From Bradyrhizobium canariense (GTDB lineage: Bacteria > Pseudomonadota > Alphaproteobacteria > Rhizobiales > Xanthobacteraceae): DNA of 64,000 nt. The stretch's first letter is position 1. Every line of letters begins with the position of its first letter. A program made the position numbers and the translations under genes. The stretch covers positions 27,447 through 91,446 of the forward strand of contig NZ_VSST01000007.1 of NCBI RefSeq assembly GCF_019402665.1, given 5' to 3'. Shown piece after piece: positions 8,525 to 17,409 of the stretch. The notes below the pieces were generated by a model. It ran no database searches. It was not told the origin of the DNA and saw nothing but the letters and a program-made list of their open reading frames with translations.

Positions 8525-9418
8525 TTATGGGGGCATTTTCCGGGCCGAAACCGCCCGGGGAATGCCCGCCAGATCGGCCTTGGGCGGCCTGTCCACGACT
8601 AACGCGGCAGCAATCATCAAGGTTTCAATATTTCGGGCCTGGCCCTGTCCGGCCTCGACGATCAGTGCTCCGCCGGGGGCGAGACGTTCGCTCGCCTGCG
8701 GGATCAGGGCGCGATAGGCGTCGTAACCGTCATTGCCGCCGTCGAGCGCCAGATGCGGATCGTGCTCGCGCACCTCGATGCTCAGTTTCGGAATTTCCGC
8801 CGACGGGATGTAGGGCGGGTTCGACACGACGAGGTCGAACGGGCCGCGGAGCGCCGCTGCATAGGAGCAGGCGACGAAGCTGGCGCGGTCGGCGAGGCCC
8901 AGAGCCGCGGCGTTGTCTCTGGCGGTCTTGAGCGCGGTCAGACTGAGATCGGTGCCGACGCCGAAGGCGCCGGGAATTTCGTGCAGCAACGCGAGCAGGA
9001 TGGCGCCGGATCCGGTGCCGATATCGGCGATGCGCATCTGATGGGAGGCTTGCCGCTCGCGAAAGATTTCGAGTGCCAGCTCGACGACGGTCTCGGTGTC
9101 CGGCCGCGGCACCAGGGTGGCCTCGGACAGCTGGAACGGCAGGCCCCAGAATTCCCGGGCGCCGAGAATGCGGGCGACCGGCTCATGCGCGAGCCGGCGT
9201 TGCGCATATGCTTCCAGCCGCGCAGCCTCTTCAGGTGCGAGTTGCCGGGCCGCCTGCGTCACCATGCCGGTCAGATCAAGCCTCAGCGCAGCCCCGACGA
9301 GCAGGCGCGCATCGAGGGCGGGCTGCTCGATGCCGGCCGATTGCAGCCGTGCCGCAAGCGCGCGCCGCGCACTCTCGATGCTATGTCCGGGATCGAAATC
9401 TGTCGCCAATGGAACCAT
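8525..9418 (-). CDS. prmC: Peptide chain release factor N5-glutamine methyltransferase PrmC (HemK)
   Basis: This enzyme methylates the Gln of the GGQ motif of release factors RF1 and RF2. The protein shows the helical N-terminal domain, then motif I IADIGTGSGAILLALL and the diagnostic NPPY motif in VVSNPPYIPS. The frame is open from 9541, but the first 40 codons look unlike the family; ATG 9418 (MVPLATDFDPGHSIESARRA) or ATG 9430 is the likely start, giving 297 or 301 residues, the normal size. prfA, its substrate gene and frequent neighbour, lies 6.8 kb away across an ABC-transporter cassette. Confidence 0.9.
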   Translation of the reverse strand: MVPLATDFDPGHSIESARRALAARLQSAGIEQPALDARLLVGAALRLDLTGMVTQAARQLAPEEAARLEAYAQRRLAHEPVARILGAREFWGLPFQLSEATLVPRPDTETVVELALEIFRERQASHQMRIADIGTGSGAILLALLHEIPGAFGVGTDLSLTALKTARDNAAALGLADRASFVACSYAAALRGPFDLVVSNPPYIPSAEIPKLSIEVREHDPHLALDGGNDGYDAYRALIPQASERLAPGGALIVEAGQGQARNIETLMIAAALVVDRPPKADLAGIPRAVSARKMPP

Positions 9419-9507
9419 CCTGCCTGGCATCGTGGATAGATCGGCTGGCTTGCTTGCGTCAACGGAAAGGAGCGCGTCAGATCCCGCCTCGCAATGAAGG
9501 AGGGTCC

Positions 9508-9927
9508 ATGACGCCCTACGACGATCAGAACGTCTTCGCAAAGATCCTGCGCGGCGAGGTCCCCTGCTTCGAGGTTTTCCGGGACGACCACAGCCTCGCC
9601 TTCCTCGATATCATGCCGCGTTCGCCCGGGCACACGCTGGTCGTTCCCCGGGCGCCGGCCCGCGGCATCCTCGACATCGCGGATGACGACCTCGCCGCGG
9701 TCGCCCGAACCGCCAAGCGAATCGCGATTGCCGCGATGAAGGCGTTCGACGCCGAGGGCATCATCCTTCAGCAGTTCAGCGAGCCCGCCAGCGGTCAGGT
9801 GATCTTTCACCTGCACATGCACGTCATGCCTGTCAGGGCCGGAATCGAGCTGCTGCCAGCGCAGACGCACAAGGAGGACATGACGGTGCTCGCCGCTCAC
9901 GCCAGGCGAATGATCGCCGCACTCTAG
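9508..9927 (+). CDS. HIT family hydrolase (Hint/PKCI-like)
   Basis: The 139-residue histidine-triad protein begins MTPYDDQNVFAKILRGEVPC. The triad HLHMHVM (H-x-H-x-H-x-x) lies near residues 98-104, with the middle His acting as nucleophile in nucleotide phosphoramidate hydrolysis. A very strong ribosome-binding site (AAGGAGGG at 9497-9504) fixes the start at 9508, although the frame is open much further upstream. Its final four bases overlap the end of the oppositely oriented livF-like gene. The physiological substrate is unknown. Confidence 0.92.
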   Translation: MTPYDDQNVFAKILRGEVPCFEVFRDDHSLAFLDIMPRSPGHTLVVPRAPARGILDIADDDLAAVARTAKRIAIAAMKAFDAEGIILQQFSEPASGQVIFHLHMHVMPVRAGIELLPAQTHKEDMTVLAAHARRMIAAL

Positions 9928-10622
9928 ACGCCGAGATAGCGCTGGAGCAGCTCCGGCTGGGCCTTAAGCTCCCGCGCCGGCCCCTCGTGCACGATGTGTC
10001 CGTTGTTGATGATGTAGATCCGCGTCGCCAGCGCCAGCGTCGCCGCCAAATTCTGCTCGACCAGTACGATGGTCTGGCCGGCGGCGGCGAGCTCGCGGCA
10101 GGCCTTGACGAGATCGTGGACGATGACGGGCGCGAGTCCTTCGAACGGCTCGTCCAGCAGCACGATCTTGGGATCGCGCACCAGCGCCCGCGCGATAGCG
10201 AGCATCTGCTGTTCGCCGCCGGACAGCTCGGTGCCGCGGTTGCTGCGCCGCTCCTTTAGCCGCGGAAACATCTCGTAAATGCGGTCGAGCGGCCAGCGTT
10301 TCGGCGCAGTGATGCCGGCGAGCAGGATATTCTCTTCCACCGACAGGCTGCCGAAGATGCGGCGTTCCTCGTGCACGAGCTGCATGCCGGCCTGGGCGAT
10401 TCTGTGGCTCTTTCGCCCGGCGATATCAATGCCGTCGAACTTCACGCTGCCGCTACGCGGCGTCACGACGCCCATCAGGCTCTTCAGCGTCGTGCTCTTG
10501 CCGGCGCCGTTGCGGCCGAGCAGCGCCACCACCTCATGACGCTCGACGCGCATAGCGACGTCGAACAGGATGTGGGAGTCGCCGTAATAGCTGTTCAGGC
10601 CGTTGACCTCGATCAGGCTCAT
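9924..10622 (-). CDS. Branched-chain-type ABC transporter ATP-binding protein (LivF family)
   Basis: A 232-residue ABC ATPase. It has Walker A GRNGAGKST (about 36-44), signature LSGGEQQMLAIARAL, Walker B KIVLLDEPFEGLAP and the LivF-type ending YLGV. It shares an ATGA overlap with the permease-ATPase fusion gene upstream, so the two are translationally coupled. LivF pairs with the LivG domain of that fusion to power uptake of hydrophobic or amide-like solutes. The actual substrate is not readable from sequence. Confidence 0.93.
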   Translation of the reverse strand: MSLIEVNGLNSYYGDSHILFDVAMRVERHEVVALLGRNGAGKSTTLKSLMGVVTPRSGSVKFDGIDIAGRKSHRIAQAGMQLVHEERRIFGSLSVEENILLAGITAPKRWPLDRIYEMFPRLKERRSNRGTELSGGEQQMLAIARALVRDPKIVLLDEPFEGLAPVIVHDLVKACRELAAAGQTIVLVEQNLAATLALATRIYIINNGHIVHEGPARELKAQPELLQRYLGV

Positions 10623-12466
10623 GCGGCGATCTCTCCGTGAACTCCGCCGAGATAGGCTTCCTGCACGGCAGCGTTGGCCTTGATTTCCTCCGGCGTGCCG
10701 TCAAGTAGCACCTTGCCTTCCTGGAGCACCGTCACGCGCTCGACCAGCTCGAACAGCGAATCCATGTCGTGGTCGATGATGATCATGGTGCGCCCGCGCG
10801 CGATCGATTTGAGCAGCTTGACAGTCTCGACGCGCTCGCGTGGGCTCATGCCCGCAAGCGGTTCGTCGAGCAGCAGCAGGCGCGGCGAGGTGGCGAGCGC
10901 GAGCCCGATTTCCAGTCTGCGCTTCTCGCCATAGGCGAGCTCGGATACCGGCGTGTCGGCCCGGCGGCTCAAATTGACGAGGGCAAGCGTGTGCTCCACC
11001 TGCTCCGTCAAGCCTTTGACGCTGGAGAGCTTGCGGAACAGGTCGAGCCGGAATTTTCCACGCAGCTCGGCCAGCGCGGCGATCGTCAGGTTCTGCCGCA
11101 CCGTCAACCCGGTGAAGAGCTGGTTGACCTGGTAGCTCTTGGTGAGGCCGAGCTGGCAGACCTCGGTGATCTTTAATCCCGTGATGTCGCGCCCCTCGAA
11201 CACGATCTGGCCGGAGCTCGGCGCGATCTCGCAGGTCAGCATTTTGAAGAAGGTCGATTTGCCGGCGCCGTTGGGGCCGATAATCCCGCGCAGCTCGCCC
11301 TGATTGACGCTGAAATCGATGTCGCTGTTGGCGACGAGGCCGCCATAGCGTTTGGTCAGGCCGGTGGCCTTCAGGATCGGCCCGGAATAGGCGGGATGCT
11401 CGACTTCCTTGGCCTGCATCGGAGCCGGTGGGGGTTGCAGCGCGGCCGCGGCGTCAGCGGCCTCCTGGTCCATCTCCGCGTCCGTCTGCTTTCGCTTTCC
11501 CGAGACGAGGCGGTAGAGATCGGCAAGACCGCCGATGATGCCGCCGCGCAGGAAGCAGACCAGCAGCACGAAAACGACGCCGAGCACCAGCTTCCAGGCC
11601 GCGCCGAGGCCGAGCGCCGACTGGAGGAAGTCCTGAAGGAAGAGCCAAACGGTTGCGCCGACCAGCGGTCCGAACAACGTTCCCCTGCCGCCGATGGCCG
11701 TCTGCATCACGAGCTGGCCCGAGGTGTCGAAGGTGAAGGCGTCGGGCGGCATGAAAGCTTGGAGCACGCCGAGCAGTCCGCCGGCGAAGCCCGCATAAGC
11801 GGCTGCGATCACGAAGGCGGTCAGCTTGTAGCCATGGATGTTGTGGCCGACGGCCGTGGCGCGCAGCGGATTGTCGCGGATCGCACTCAGAATCGCGCCG
11901 ACCGGCGAGCGCACGATCCTGAGGGCGATGACGACGCCGACGAAGTAGCACAGCGCGATGAACTGATAGAGCGACCAGCCATCGGTGAAGTGGATGGTGG
12001 TCAAGCCGAGATCGAAGCTCGGCGTCGGCACGCCGGGCAGGCCGTTTTCGCCGCCGGTGAAATCGGAAAGCGGATTGAACTCGACGAAGAAGAACACTTC
12101 CGCGATCGCCACGGTGATCATCGCGAAGTAGATGCCGGTGCGGCGCAACGCGATCAGGCCGATCAGATAGCCGGTCGCGGCGGCCGCGATCATGCCGATG
12201 ACCAGCGCACCCAGCACGTTGCCGAAGCCCGCGCGCGTCAGCAGGTAGGCGGCGACGAAGCCGCCGGTGCCGTAGAAGGCGGACTGGCCGAACGAGAGCA
12301 GGCCGGTGAAACCGAACAGGATGTCGAAGCCGAGCCCGAACAGGCCCCAGACCAGGATCCTGTTCACGGTGTTCGGCGCGAAGCCGAGATGAGGCAGCAC
12401 GAAGGGGGCTGCGATCAAGCCGATCGCAGTCAGGGCTTCGATCAGGAACGGGCGTTGCTTGAGCAT
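10619..12466 (-). CDS. Fused LivM-type permease and LivG-type ATPase
   Basis: A 615-residue natural fusion. Residues 1 to about 322 form a LivM permease with about eight to ten hydrophobic segments and the family motif FGFTGLLSFGQSAFYGTG (about 51-68). A Pro/Ala-rich linker (about 324-360, including LQPPPAPMQ) leads to a LivG ATPase with Walker A GPNGAGKST (397-405), SELAYGEKRRLEIGLAL as signature region and LLLLDEPLAGMSP as Walker B. Separate LivM and LivG chains are the norm; fusion forms occur in several Rhizobiales systems. The ATGA overlap with livF and an 11-base gap to livH show an operon. Confidence 0.93.
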   Translation of the reverse strand: MLKQRPFLIEALTAIGLIAAPFVLPHLGFAPNTVNRILVWGLFGLGFDILFGFTGLLSFGQSAFYGTGGFVAAYLLTRAGFGNVLGALVIGMIAAAATGYLIGLIALRRTGIYFAMITVAIAEVFFFVEFNPLSDFTGGENGLPGVPTPSFDLGLTTIHFTDGWSLYQFIALCYFVGVVIALRIVRSPVGAILSAIRDNPLRATAVGHNIHGYKLTAFVIAAAYAGFAGGLLGVLQAFMPPDAFTFDTSGQLVMQTAIGGRGTLFGPLVGATVWLFLQDFLQSALGLGAAWKLVLGVVFVLLVCFLRGGIIGGLADLYRLVSGKRKQTDAEMDQEAADAAAALQPPPAPMQAKEVEHPAYSGPILKATGLTKRYGGLVANSDIDFSVNQGELRGIIGPNGAGKSTFFKMLTCEIAPSSGQIVFEGRDITGLKITEVCQLGLTKSYQVNQLFTGLTVRQNLTIAALAELRGKFRLDLFRKLSSVKGLTEQVEHTLALVNLSRRADTPVSELAYGEKRRLEIGLALATSPRLLLLDEPLAGMSPRERVETVKLLKSIARGRTMIIIDHDMDSLFELVERVTVLQEGKVLLDGTPEEIKANAAVQEAYLGGVHGEIAA

Positions 12467-12477
12467 CAGGTGATCGC

Positions 12478-13353
12478 TTACTCGCGGCCCTGGACGCCGA
12501 GCAGGCCATGCGGTCGTACCACGAGTACGAGCGTCATCGCCGCAAACAGCATCACATAGGCATAGCCGGGGTTGAACATGGAGGTGACGCTGATGATCTC
12601 GCCGGCGATCAGGCCGCCGAGAATTGCGCCCGGGAACGAACCGACGCCGCCGATCACCACCACCACGAAGGTCTGGACCAGGATGTCGTCACCGATGCCC
12701 GGTGTCAGCGACACCACCGGCGCGTTGACGATGCCGGCAAAACCGGCGGCCATTGCGCCGATGCCGAACACCACCATGAAGACGCGATAGACATTGATGC
12801 CGAGCGAATCGACCATCACCGAATCCTCGATGCCGGCGCGCACAATCATGCCCAGCCGGGTCCGGTAGAGGACGATGAACAGTGCGCCGAGCGCGACCGC
12901 GACGATGCCGACGACGGCCAGGCGGTAGGTCGGATAGAACATGAAGCCGAGATTGGTGATGCCCTGGAATAGCGCCGGCGGCGGCACCAGCTGCGACTGG
13001 CTCGAGAAGATCAGGCGCACGAGCTCGACGAAACAGATGCCGAGCCCGAACGTCACGAGCAGCTGATCCTCGTGCGGACGATGATAGAAATGGCGGATGA
13101 TGACGCGTTCCATGAGAACGCCGAGCAGCATCACGAACAGCGAGCCCGCGATCACCGCAAGGATGAACGATTCCGTGTACTGATAAGCGACGAAGCCGGC
13201 ATAGCCGCCGATCATGAACATCGCGCCGTGCGCGAGGTTGAGCACGCCGAGCGTGCCGTAAATGATGGTCAGGCCGGAGCTGATCAGCGCGAGCAGGGCG
13301 CCGAGCGCGAGCCCGTTGAAAAGCTGTGAAACGAGGTTGGGCCAACTTATCAT
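12478..13353 (-). CDS. Branched-chain-type ABC transporter permease (LivH family)
   Basis: The 291-residue inner-membrane permease begins MISWPNLVSQLFNGLALGAL and has about eight hydrophobic helices. Family motifs are GTLGVLNLAHGAMFMIGGY (about 35-53) and FAGIVNAPVVSLTPGIG. It forms the translocation pore with the LivM half of the downstream fusion protein. It lies about 100 bp after the solute-binding protein gene and 11 bp before the fusion gene. Confidence 0.93.
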   Translation of the reverse strand: MISWPNLVSQLFNGLALGALLALISSGLTIIYGTLGVLNLAHGAMFMIGGYAGFVAYQYTESFILAVIAGSLFVMLLGVLMERVIIRHFYHRPHEDQLLVTFGLGICFVELVRLIFSSQSQLVPPPALFQGITNLGFMFYPTYRLAVVGIVAVALGALFIVLYRTRLGMIVRAGIEDSVMVDSLGINVYRVFMVVFGIGAMAAGFAGIVNAPVVSLTPGIGDDILVQTFVVVVIGGVGSFPGAILGGLIAGEIISVTSMFNPGYAYVMLFAAMTLVLVVRPHGLLGVQGRE

Positions 13354-13452
13354 GCGACAATCGCTGCTGTGGCGCGCGAGGGTGCGCGTCCAAAAAGGGT
13401 GACGCCGCAGGACCGGAGTGCAGTCCGCGGCGTCACAGGAATTAGCGAGGTC

Positions 13453-14787
13453 TCAGCTGTAGTCGCCGAGATGGCAGCCGAAGGCGTCGGGCTTCTGCAT
13501 CAGGCCCTCACCCGGGACAATCTCGACGACATCGTACCAGTCTTCCTTGTTCTTCATGTCCTTTTGCTGCTTGCCCTTGACGATGATCACCGGGCGAACG
13601 CACTGATGGTCCTCGGGACGGTAATGCACGTCGCCGACGAGAGAGGGGATCGTCTCGCCTTTCTCGTAGGCCTTGATCACGTCGGGCGGACTGAAGCTGC
13701 CGGCCTGCTCGCACATGTGCGCCCAATGCGCGAAGCTGACATAGGCGTTCTCCGCGCCCCATTCGGGCTTGTAGCCGTACTTCTTCTCGAAGGCTTCGTT
13801 GAAAATCTTGGCCAGCGGGAATTTGTCTTCGATGGTCCACCAATAGTCGGTGGCGGCGTAGACGCCTTGCATCAGGCCGCCGGTCTCGCGCGCAATGAAA
13901 GGCACCTGGTAGGGGACGACCAGCTTCATCTTGTCGAGCACGCCGAACTGCTTGGCTTGCTGGGTCGACAGCACGGCGTCGTGGCCCCAGTTGACGTTGA
14001 TGAGCACGTCGGCGCCGGAATTCGCGACGTTCAGCAGGTACGAGGAGTAGTCGGGGGCGCCGAGCGGGGCGACCTGGTTGGTCACGGTGGTCCAGCCGGC
14101 CGTCGCGAGGAAGTCCTGCATCGACTTGGTAACGGTGTGGCCGTAGGTGTAGTCGGGCGTCAGATACGCCGCCTTCTTGCCCTTGCCGAACTCACGTACC
14201 ATCACCGGGCCGATCGCTGCAGCCGCAGTCTGGCCGTAGAAGTTCTGGCGAAAGCCGTAGCGGACGCAATCCTTGCCAGTGGTGTCGTTCGAGCCGGAAA
14301 TGCCGCATACGAAAATCACATGTTCGCGCTGGGCGAGCTTGTTCAGCGCCACCGCAACGGCGCTCGACGTGCCGCCGGTGATCATGATCGCCTTGTTCTC
14401 GCTGATGAAGCGCTGCTGCGCCTGCACCGCCTCGTTCGGCTTGGCCGCGGAATCGGCGACGCCGAACTTCAGCTCCTTGCCGAGCACGCCCTTGCTGGTC
14501 TTGGGCGAGATCTTCTTGATCAGCTCATGGCCGTCATTGATGTGCTCGATCGCGAGCTGGTAGCCCTTGAGCTCGTCTTCACCCTGCACGGCATAGGTGC
14601 CGGTGCGCGGCACTGAGATGCCGATGAAGGCGGTGGAGCCCGAAACCCCCGCGGGGTAGGAGCCGATCGCCGGCTTGTCCTCGGCAAACGCCGGCATTCC
14701 CGGCAGTACCGCGCCGCCGATGAGGCCCGCGGTGGTCTGAAGCAGGCCACGGCGCGAGAGGCCGCGGCGGACGAGATTGTCAGTCAT
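13453..14787 (-). CDS. ABC transporter solute-binding protein, Tat-exported (Peripla_BP_6 type)
   Basis: The 444-residue periplasmic binding protein begins MTDNLVRRGLSRRGLLQTTA, a twin-arginine signal (SRRGLL) followed by a hydrophobic stretch and an AFA cleavage site near residue 33. The frame is open to 14883, but GGAGGAAACG just upstream selects the ATG at 14787. The mature part starts with FIGISVPRTGTYAVQG, the strand/loop typical of Leu/amide/aromatic-acid binding proteins. As first gene of the operon with livH, the livMG fusion and livF, it sets specificity. A palindrome at 14977-14993 lies in the divergent promoter gap. Confidence 0.9.
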   Translation of the reverse strand: MTDNLVRRGLSRRGLLQTTAGLIGGAVLPGMPAFAEDKPAIGSYPAGVSGSTAFIGISVPRTGTYAVQGEDELKGYQLAIEHINDGHELIKKISPKTSKGVLGKELKFGVADSAAKPNEAVQAQQRFISENKAIMITGGTSSAVAVALNKLAQREHVIFVCGISGSNDTTGKDCVRYGFRQNFYGQTAAAAIGPVMVREFGKGKKAAYLTPDYTYGHTVTKSMQDFLATAGWTTVTNQVAPLGAPDYSSYLLNVANSGADVLINVNWGHDAVLSTQQAKQFGVLDKMKLVVPYQVPFIARETGGLMQGVYAATDYWWTIEDKFPLAKIFNEAFEKKYGYKPEWGAENAYVSFAHWAHMCEQAGSFSPPDVIKAYEKGETIPSLVGDVHYRPEDHQCVRPVIIVKGKQQKDMKNKEDWYDVVEIVPGEGLMQKPDAFGCHLGDYS

Positions 14788-14976
14788 GATCGTTTCCTCC
14801 GAACATCGTTGTTGTTTGCAGGCAAAGCACGACCTGTCCGGCGGCGGCCGGCCTCGAGGGCCTGCCCGCGCCGGGCACGTCACATCCGCGTGTAGCTCCT
14901 GGGCGCAAGCATTGCTTGTGAACGCCTTCTGTCAATTTCGCCTTTGGTCGAACGCCGAAAATTATCTCGTGAAAAC

Positions 14977-14993
14977 ATATCGTATCACGATAT
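14977..14993. promoter_or_regulatory. Candidate operator, ATATCG-N5-CGATAT
   Basis: A perfect 6+6 inverted repeat around TATCA in an AT-rich patch of an otherwise GC-rich gap, between the divergent solute-binding protein gene and the alpha-CTD-like gene. A possible rightward -10 (TATATT, 14993-14998) abuts it, with GTGAAA as weak -35 at 14969-14974. The size and symmetry suit a MarR-type dimer such as the one encoded at 15769-16251; that link is inference. Confidence 0.5.
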
Positions 14994-15038
14994 ATATTAG
15001 CCTTTGTGAGTACGAGGCTGGCGGGTTCGGCGAGAAAA

Positions 15039-15515
15039 ATGGCGCGGCAGACGACAGTGGCGGGTACCCGGAAGCGACGGTCATGGCCGCAAGGTGCGGG
15101 GCGGCAGGAGGCGGCGTGGCCGGTGGAAGAGGCGAACGGGCAGCGGGCGACACCGCAATCCGGCGATGCGTCGCGCATGCCGGATCCGCGTAATTGGCCG
15201 GCCGGCCGGCGCGGGCCCGCCGTCGGCCCCGCTCAGGCGAAGCGCGCACCCGGTCCGATGCAGAAGCTGAGCGTGCGCGCCCAGAACGTCCTCAAGGAGC
15301 TCGCGGTCGAGCTCACTGCCGAGCAGCCGCCGAAGGGGAATTGGTCGCCCTCGCGCGAGTTGCTGCTTGCGCTGACGGCCGAACGCCTCGCGACCGCGCG
15401 CAATTGCGGTCCTCACACGATGAGGGAAATCATCGACTGGGCGCAGGGCTGTGGCGTGACGATCAAGCCGGTGATCCCGCCCGGAGGCTCGCTGTCGCAG
15501 ATGTGGGCGAGTTGA
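15039..15515 (+). CDS. Small basic protein with a C-terminal domain resembling RNA polymerase alpha-CTD
   Basis: The 158-residue product has a basic, low-complexity first half (Arg/Pro/Ala-rich) and a folded-looking second half (15267-15467). That half aligns by eye with the RpoA C-terminal domain: LSVRAQNVLKEL against LTVRSANCLKAE, and RNCGPHTMREIIDWAQGCGV against [20 protein letters not shown]. The equivalents of E. coli Arg265 and Asn268, which contact DNA, are kept; the Lys298 position is not, and about 12 extra residues separate the first two helices. A GTG at 15006 is an alternative start. It may bind DNA or belong to a helix-hairpin-helix family; function unknown. Confidence 0.6.
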   Translation: MARQTTVAGTRKRRSWPQGAGRQEAAWPVEEANGQRATPQSGDASRMPDPRNWPAGRRGPAVGPAQAKRAPGPMQKLSVRAQNVLKELAVELTAEQPPKGNWSPSRELLLALTAERLATARNCGPHTMREIIDWAQGCGVTIKPVIPPGGSLSQMWAS

Positions 15516-15768
15516 TTGGCAATGCATCCGCGGGTGCCTTGACCAGCGCCGAGATTGCCGGCGCGCTGCAGCGCTCGATCCGGCGGAAAAGCGTCCGCAT
15601 CCCGATCGCGTTCCAGGTCATCCTGGTGAAGATCCTGCTGTCCAGCTTCGAATAGATCGACGGATAGCTGTGTATCCGGAGTTCCCGCTGGTTGGTCCCG
15701 GCGCTGCTGCTTGCTACTTTTGGCTGGGCTGCCCGCGTTGCCGAGTGGCAAGAACGGAGGGGCACGGC

Positions 15769-16251
15769 ATGGTTCAGGCGAAGAAGGCGCAACGGTCGAC
15801 GGCGGCGATACCTGCGCGGGCTTCACGCCGCCGCACGATGCGCGACTCCGACTATGCTGGGCTGGCGCAGTTCCGCTACCAGATCCGAAGCTTTCTGGCG
15901 TTCAGCGAGGCAGCCGCAGCACAGCAGGGATTGACGCCGACGCAACATCAGGCGCTGCTTGGGATCAAGGGCTTCGTGCGTCCGGGTCCCGCGAGCATCG
16001 GTGATGTCGCGCGGTTTCTGCTGATCCGGCATCACTCCGCCGTGGAACTGATCAACCGCCTCGCGAAGCTTGGGCTGGTCAGCCGCATTGCCGACCCTGA
16101 AGACGCCAGACGCGTTCATCTCAAGCTGACGAAAAAGGGTGAGCAAAAGCTCCAGGCGCTCTCGCGCAAGAACCTCGAGGAGCTCCGCCGCGCCGCGAGC
16201 CCGGCATTGAGCCGGCTCCTGAAGTCGTTCCGCGCCTCCAGCGGGGCCTGA
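15769..16251 (+). CDS. MarR-family winged-helix regulator
   Basis: The 160-residue protein has a basic leader, then a MarR fold: LTPTQHQALLGIKGF, the recognition region IGDVARFLLIRHHSAVELINRL (split by eye into helices 3 and 4), and the wing LGLVSRIADPEDARRVHLKLT. GGAGGGG at 15756-15762 selects the ATG at 15769 rather than the upstream frame opening at 15670. It sits at the far end of the transporter cassette, 253 bp after the alpha-CTD-like gene; that gap shows nothing obvious. MarR proteins usually lose DNA binding when they bind a small aromatic or carbonyl ligand, so it may regulate the adjacent transporter. Confidence 0.88.
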   Translation: MVQAKKAQRSTAAIPARASRRRTMRDSDYAGLAQFRYQIRSFLAFSEAAAAQQGLTPTQHQALLGIKGFVRPGPASIGDVARFLLIRHHSAVELINRLAKLGLVSRIADPEDARRVHLKLTKKGEQKLQALSRKNLEELRRAASPALSRLLKSFRASSGA

Positions 16252-16266
16252 CGCGACGTCAGATCC

Positions 16267-17352
16267 TCACGCCGCCGCGCCCTGGGCGGCGAGCTGCGCG
16301 GCCTGGTGCTCGGTGGTCAGCGCGTCGGTCAATTCGCCCAGCGCTTCGCCCGCCATCACCTGCGGCAGCTTGTAGAGCGTCAAATTGATGCGGTGATCGG
16401 TGACGCGTCCTTGCGGGAAATTATAGGTGCGGATGCGCTCGCTGCGGTCGCCGGAGCCGACCTTCTCCTTGCGCTCGGCCGAGCGCGCCGCGTCGAGGCG
16501 TTGCTGCTCGGCGTCGTAGATGCGCGAACGCAGGATGTTCATGGCAGAAGCGCGATTCTTGTGCTGCGAGCGGCTGTCCTGCATCATCACCACGATGCCG
16601 GTCGGGATGTGGGTGATGCGGATCGCCGATTCGGTCTTGTTGACGTGCTGGCCGCCGGCGCCCCCGGCGCGCATGGTCTCGATACGCAAATCATCGTTCC
16701 GGATCTCGACATCGACCTCCTCGACCTCGGGCATTACGGCGACCGTGGCGGCGGATGTGTGGATGCGCCCCTGCGTCTCGGTGTCCGGCACGCGCTGCAC
16801 CCGGTGCACGCCGGACTCGAACTTCAGCTTCGAGAACGCGCCGCGGCCCTGCACCTCGGCGATGATTTCCTTGTAGCCGCCGACGCTGCCTTCGCTCGCC
16901 GAGATCACCTCGACCTTCCAGCCCTGCAGGGCCGCGAAGCGCTCGTACATCCGGAACAAATCTCCGGCGAACAGCGAAGCCTCGTCGCCGCCGGTGCCGG
17001 CGCGGATTTCCAGCACCACGTTGCGGTCGTCCATGGCGTCCTTCGGCAGCAGCGCGACGCGGATTTTCTGGACCAGATCCTCGATCTTCGGCGTCAGCTC
17101 GTCGCGCTCGGCTTCCGCCATGGCGCGCATCTCGGCATCGGTCGCGGGATCGGCGATCAGCGCCTCGGTGTCGGCGAGCTCCTTGACGGCCGAACGATAG
17201 GTTTTGACCGCTTCGATCAATGGCGTGAGCTCGGCGAGCTCACGCGTGATCTGCACATAGCGTTCGGAGGCGAGCTGACCGAGCGATTCGGCTTCGAGCG
17301 AGGCGTGATGCGCGAGCAGGACGTCCAGTTTGGCTTCGGGGAGTGACGACAT
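16267..17352 (-). CDS. prfA: Peptide chain release factor 1
   Basis: RF1 reads UAA and UAG and triggers peptide release. The 361-residue protein has the GGQ loop in [19 protein letters not shown], the site methylated by PrmC, and the stop-codon-reading helix region about residues 185-195 in the [18 protein letters not shown] neighbourhood. Domain 1 is the helical N-terminal part from [20 protein letters not shown]. Length and motifs are standard. ptsP is 57 bp upstream on the same strand. Confidence 0.97.
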   Translation of the reverse strand: MSSLPEAKLDVLLAHHASLEAESLGQLASERYVQITRELAELTPLIEAVKTYRSAVKELADTEALIADPATDAEMRAMAEAERDELTPKIEDLVQKIRVALLPKDAMDDRNVVLEIRAGTGGDEASLFAGDLFRMYERFAALQGWKVEVISASEGSVGGYKEIIAEVQGRGAFSKLKFESGVHRVQRVPDTETQGRIHTSAATVAVMPEVEEVDVEIRNDDLRIETMRAGGAGGQHVNKTESAIRITHIPTGIVVMMQDSRSQHKNRASAMNILRSRIYDAEQQRLDAARSAERKEKVGSGDRSERIRTYNFPQGRVTDHRINLTLYKLPQVMAGEALGELTDALTTEHQAAQLAAQGAAA

Positions 17353-17409
17353 CGGTTCAGTCTCAAAATGCGGGAAAGGGCGAGGCGGCAGGAAGGGGCG
17401 ACAGGCCCG

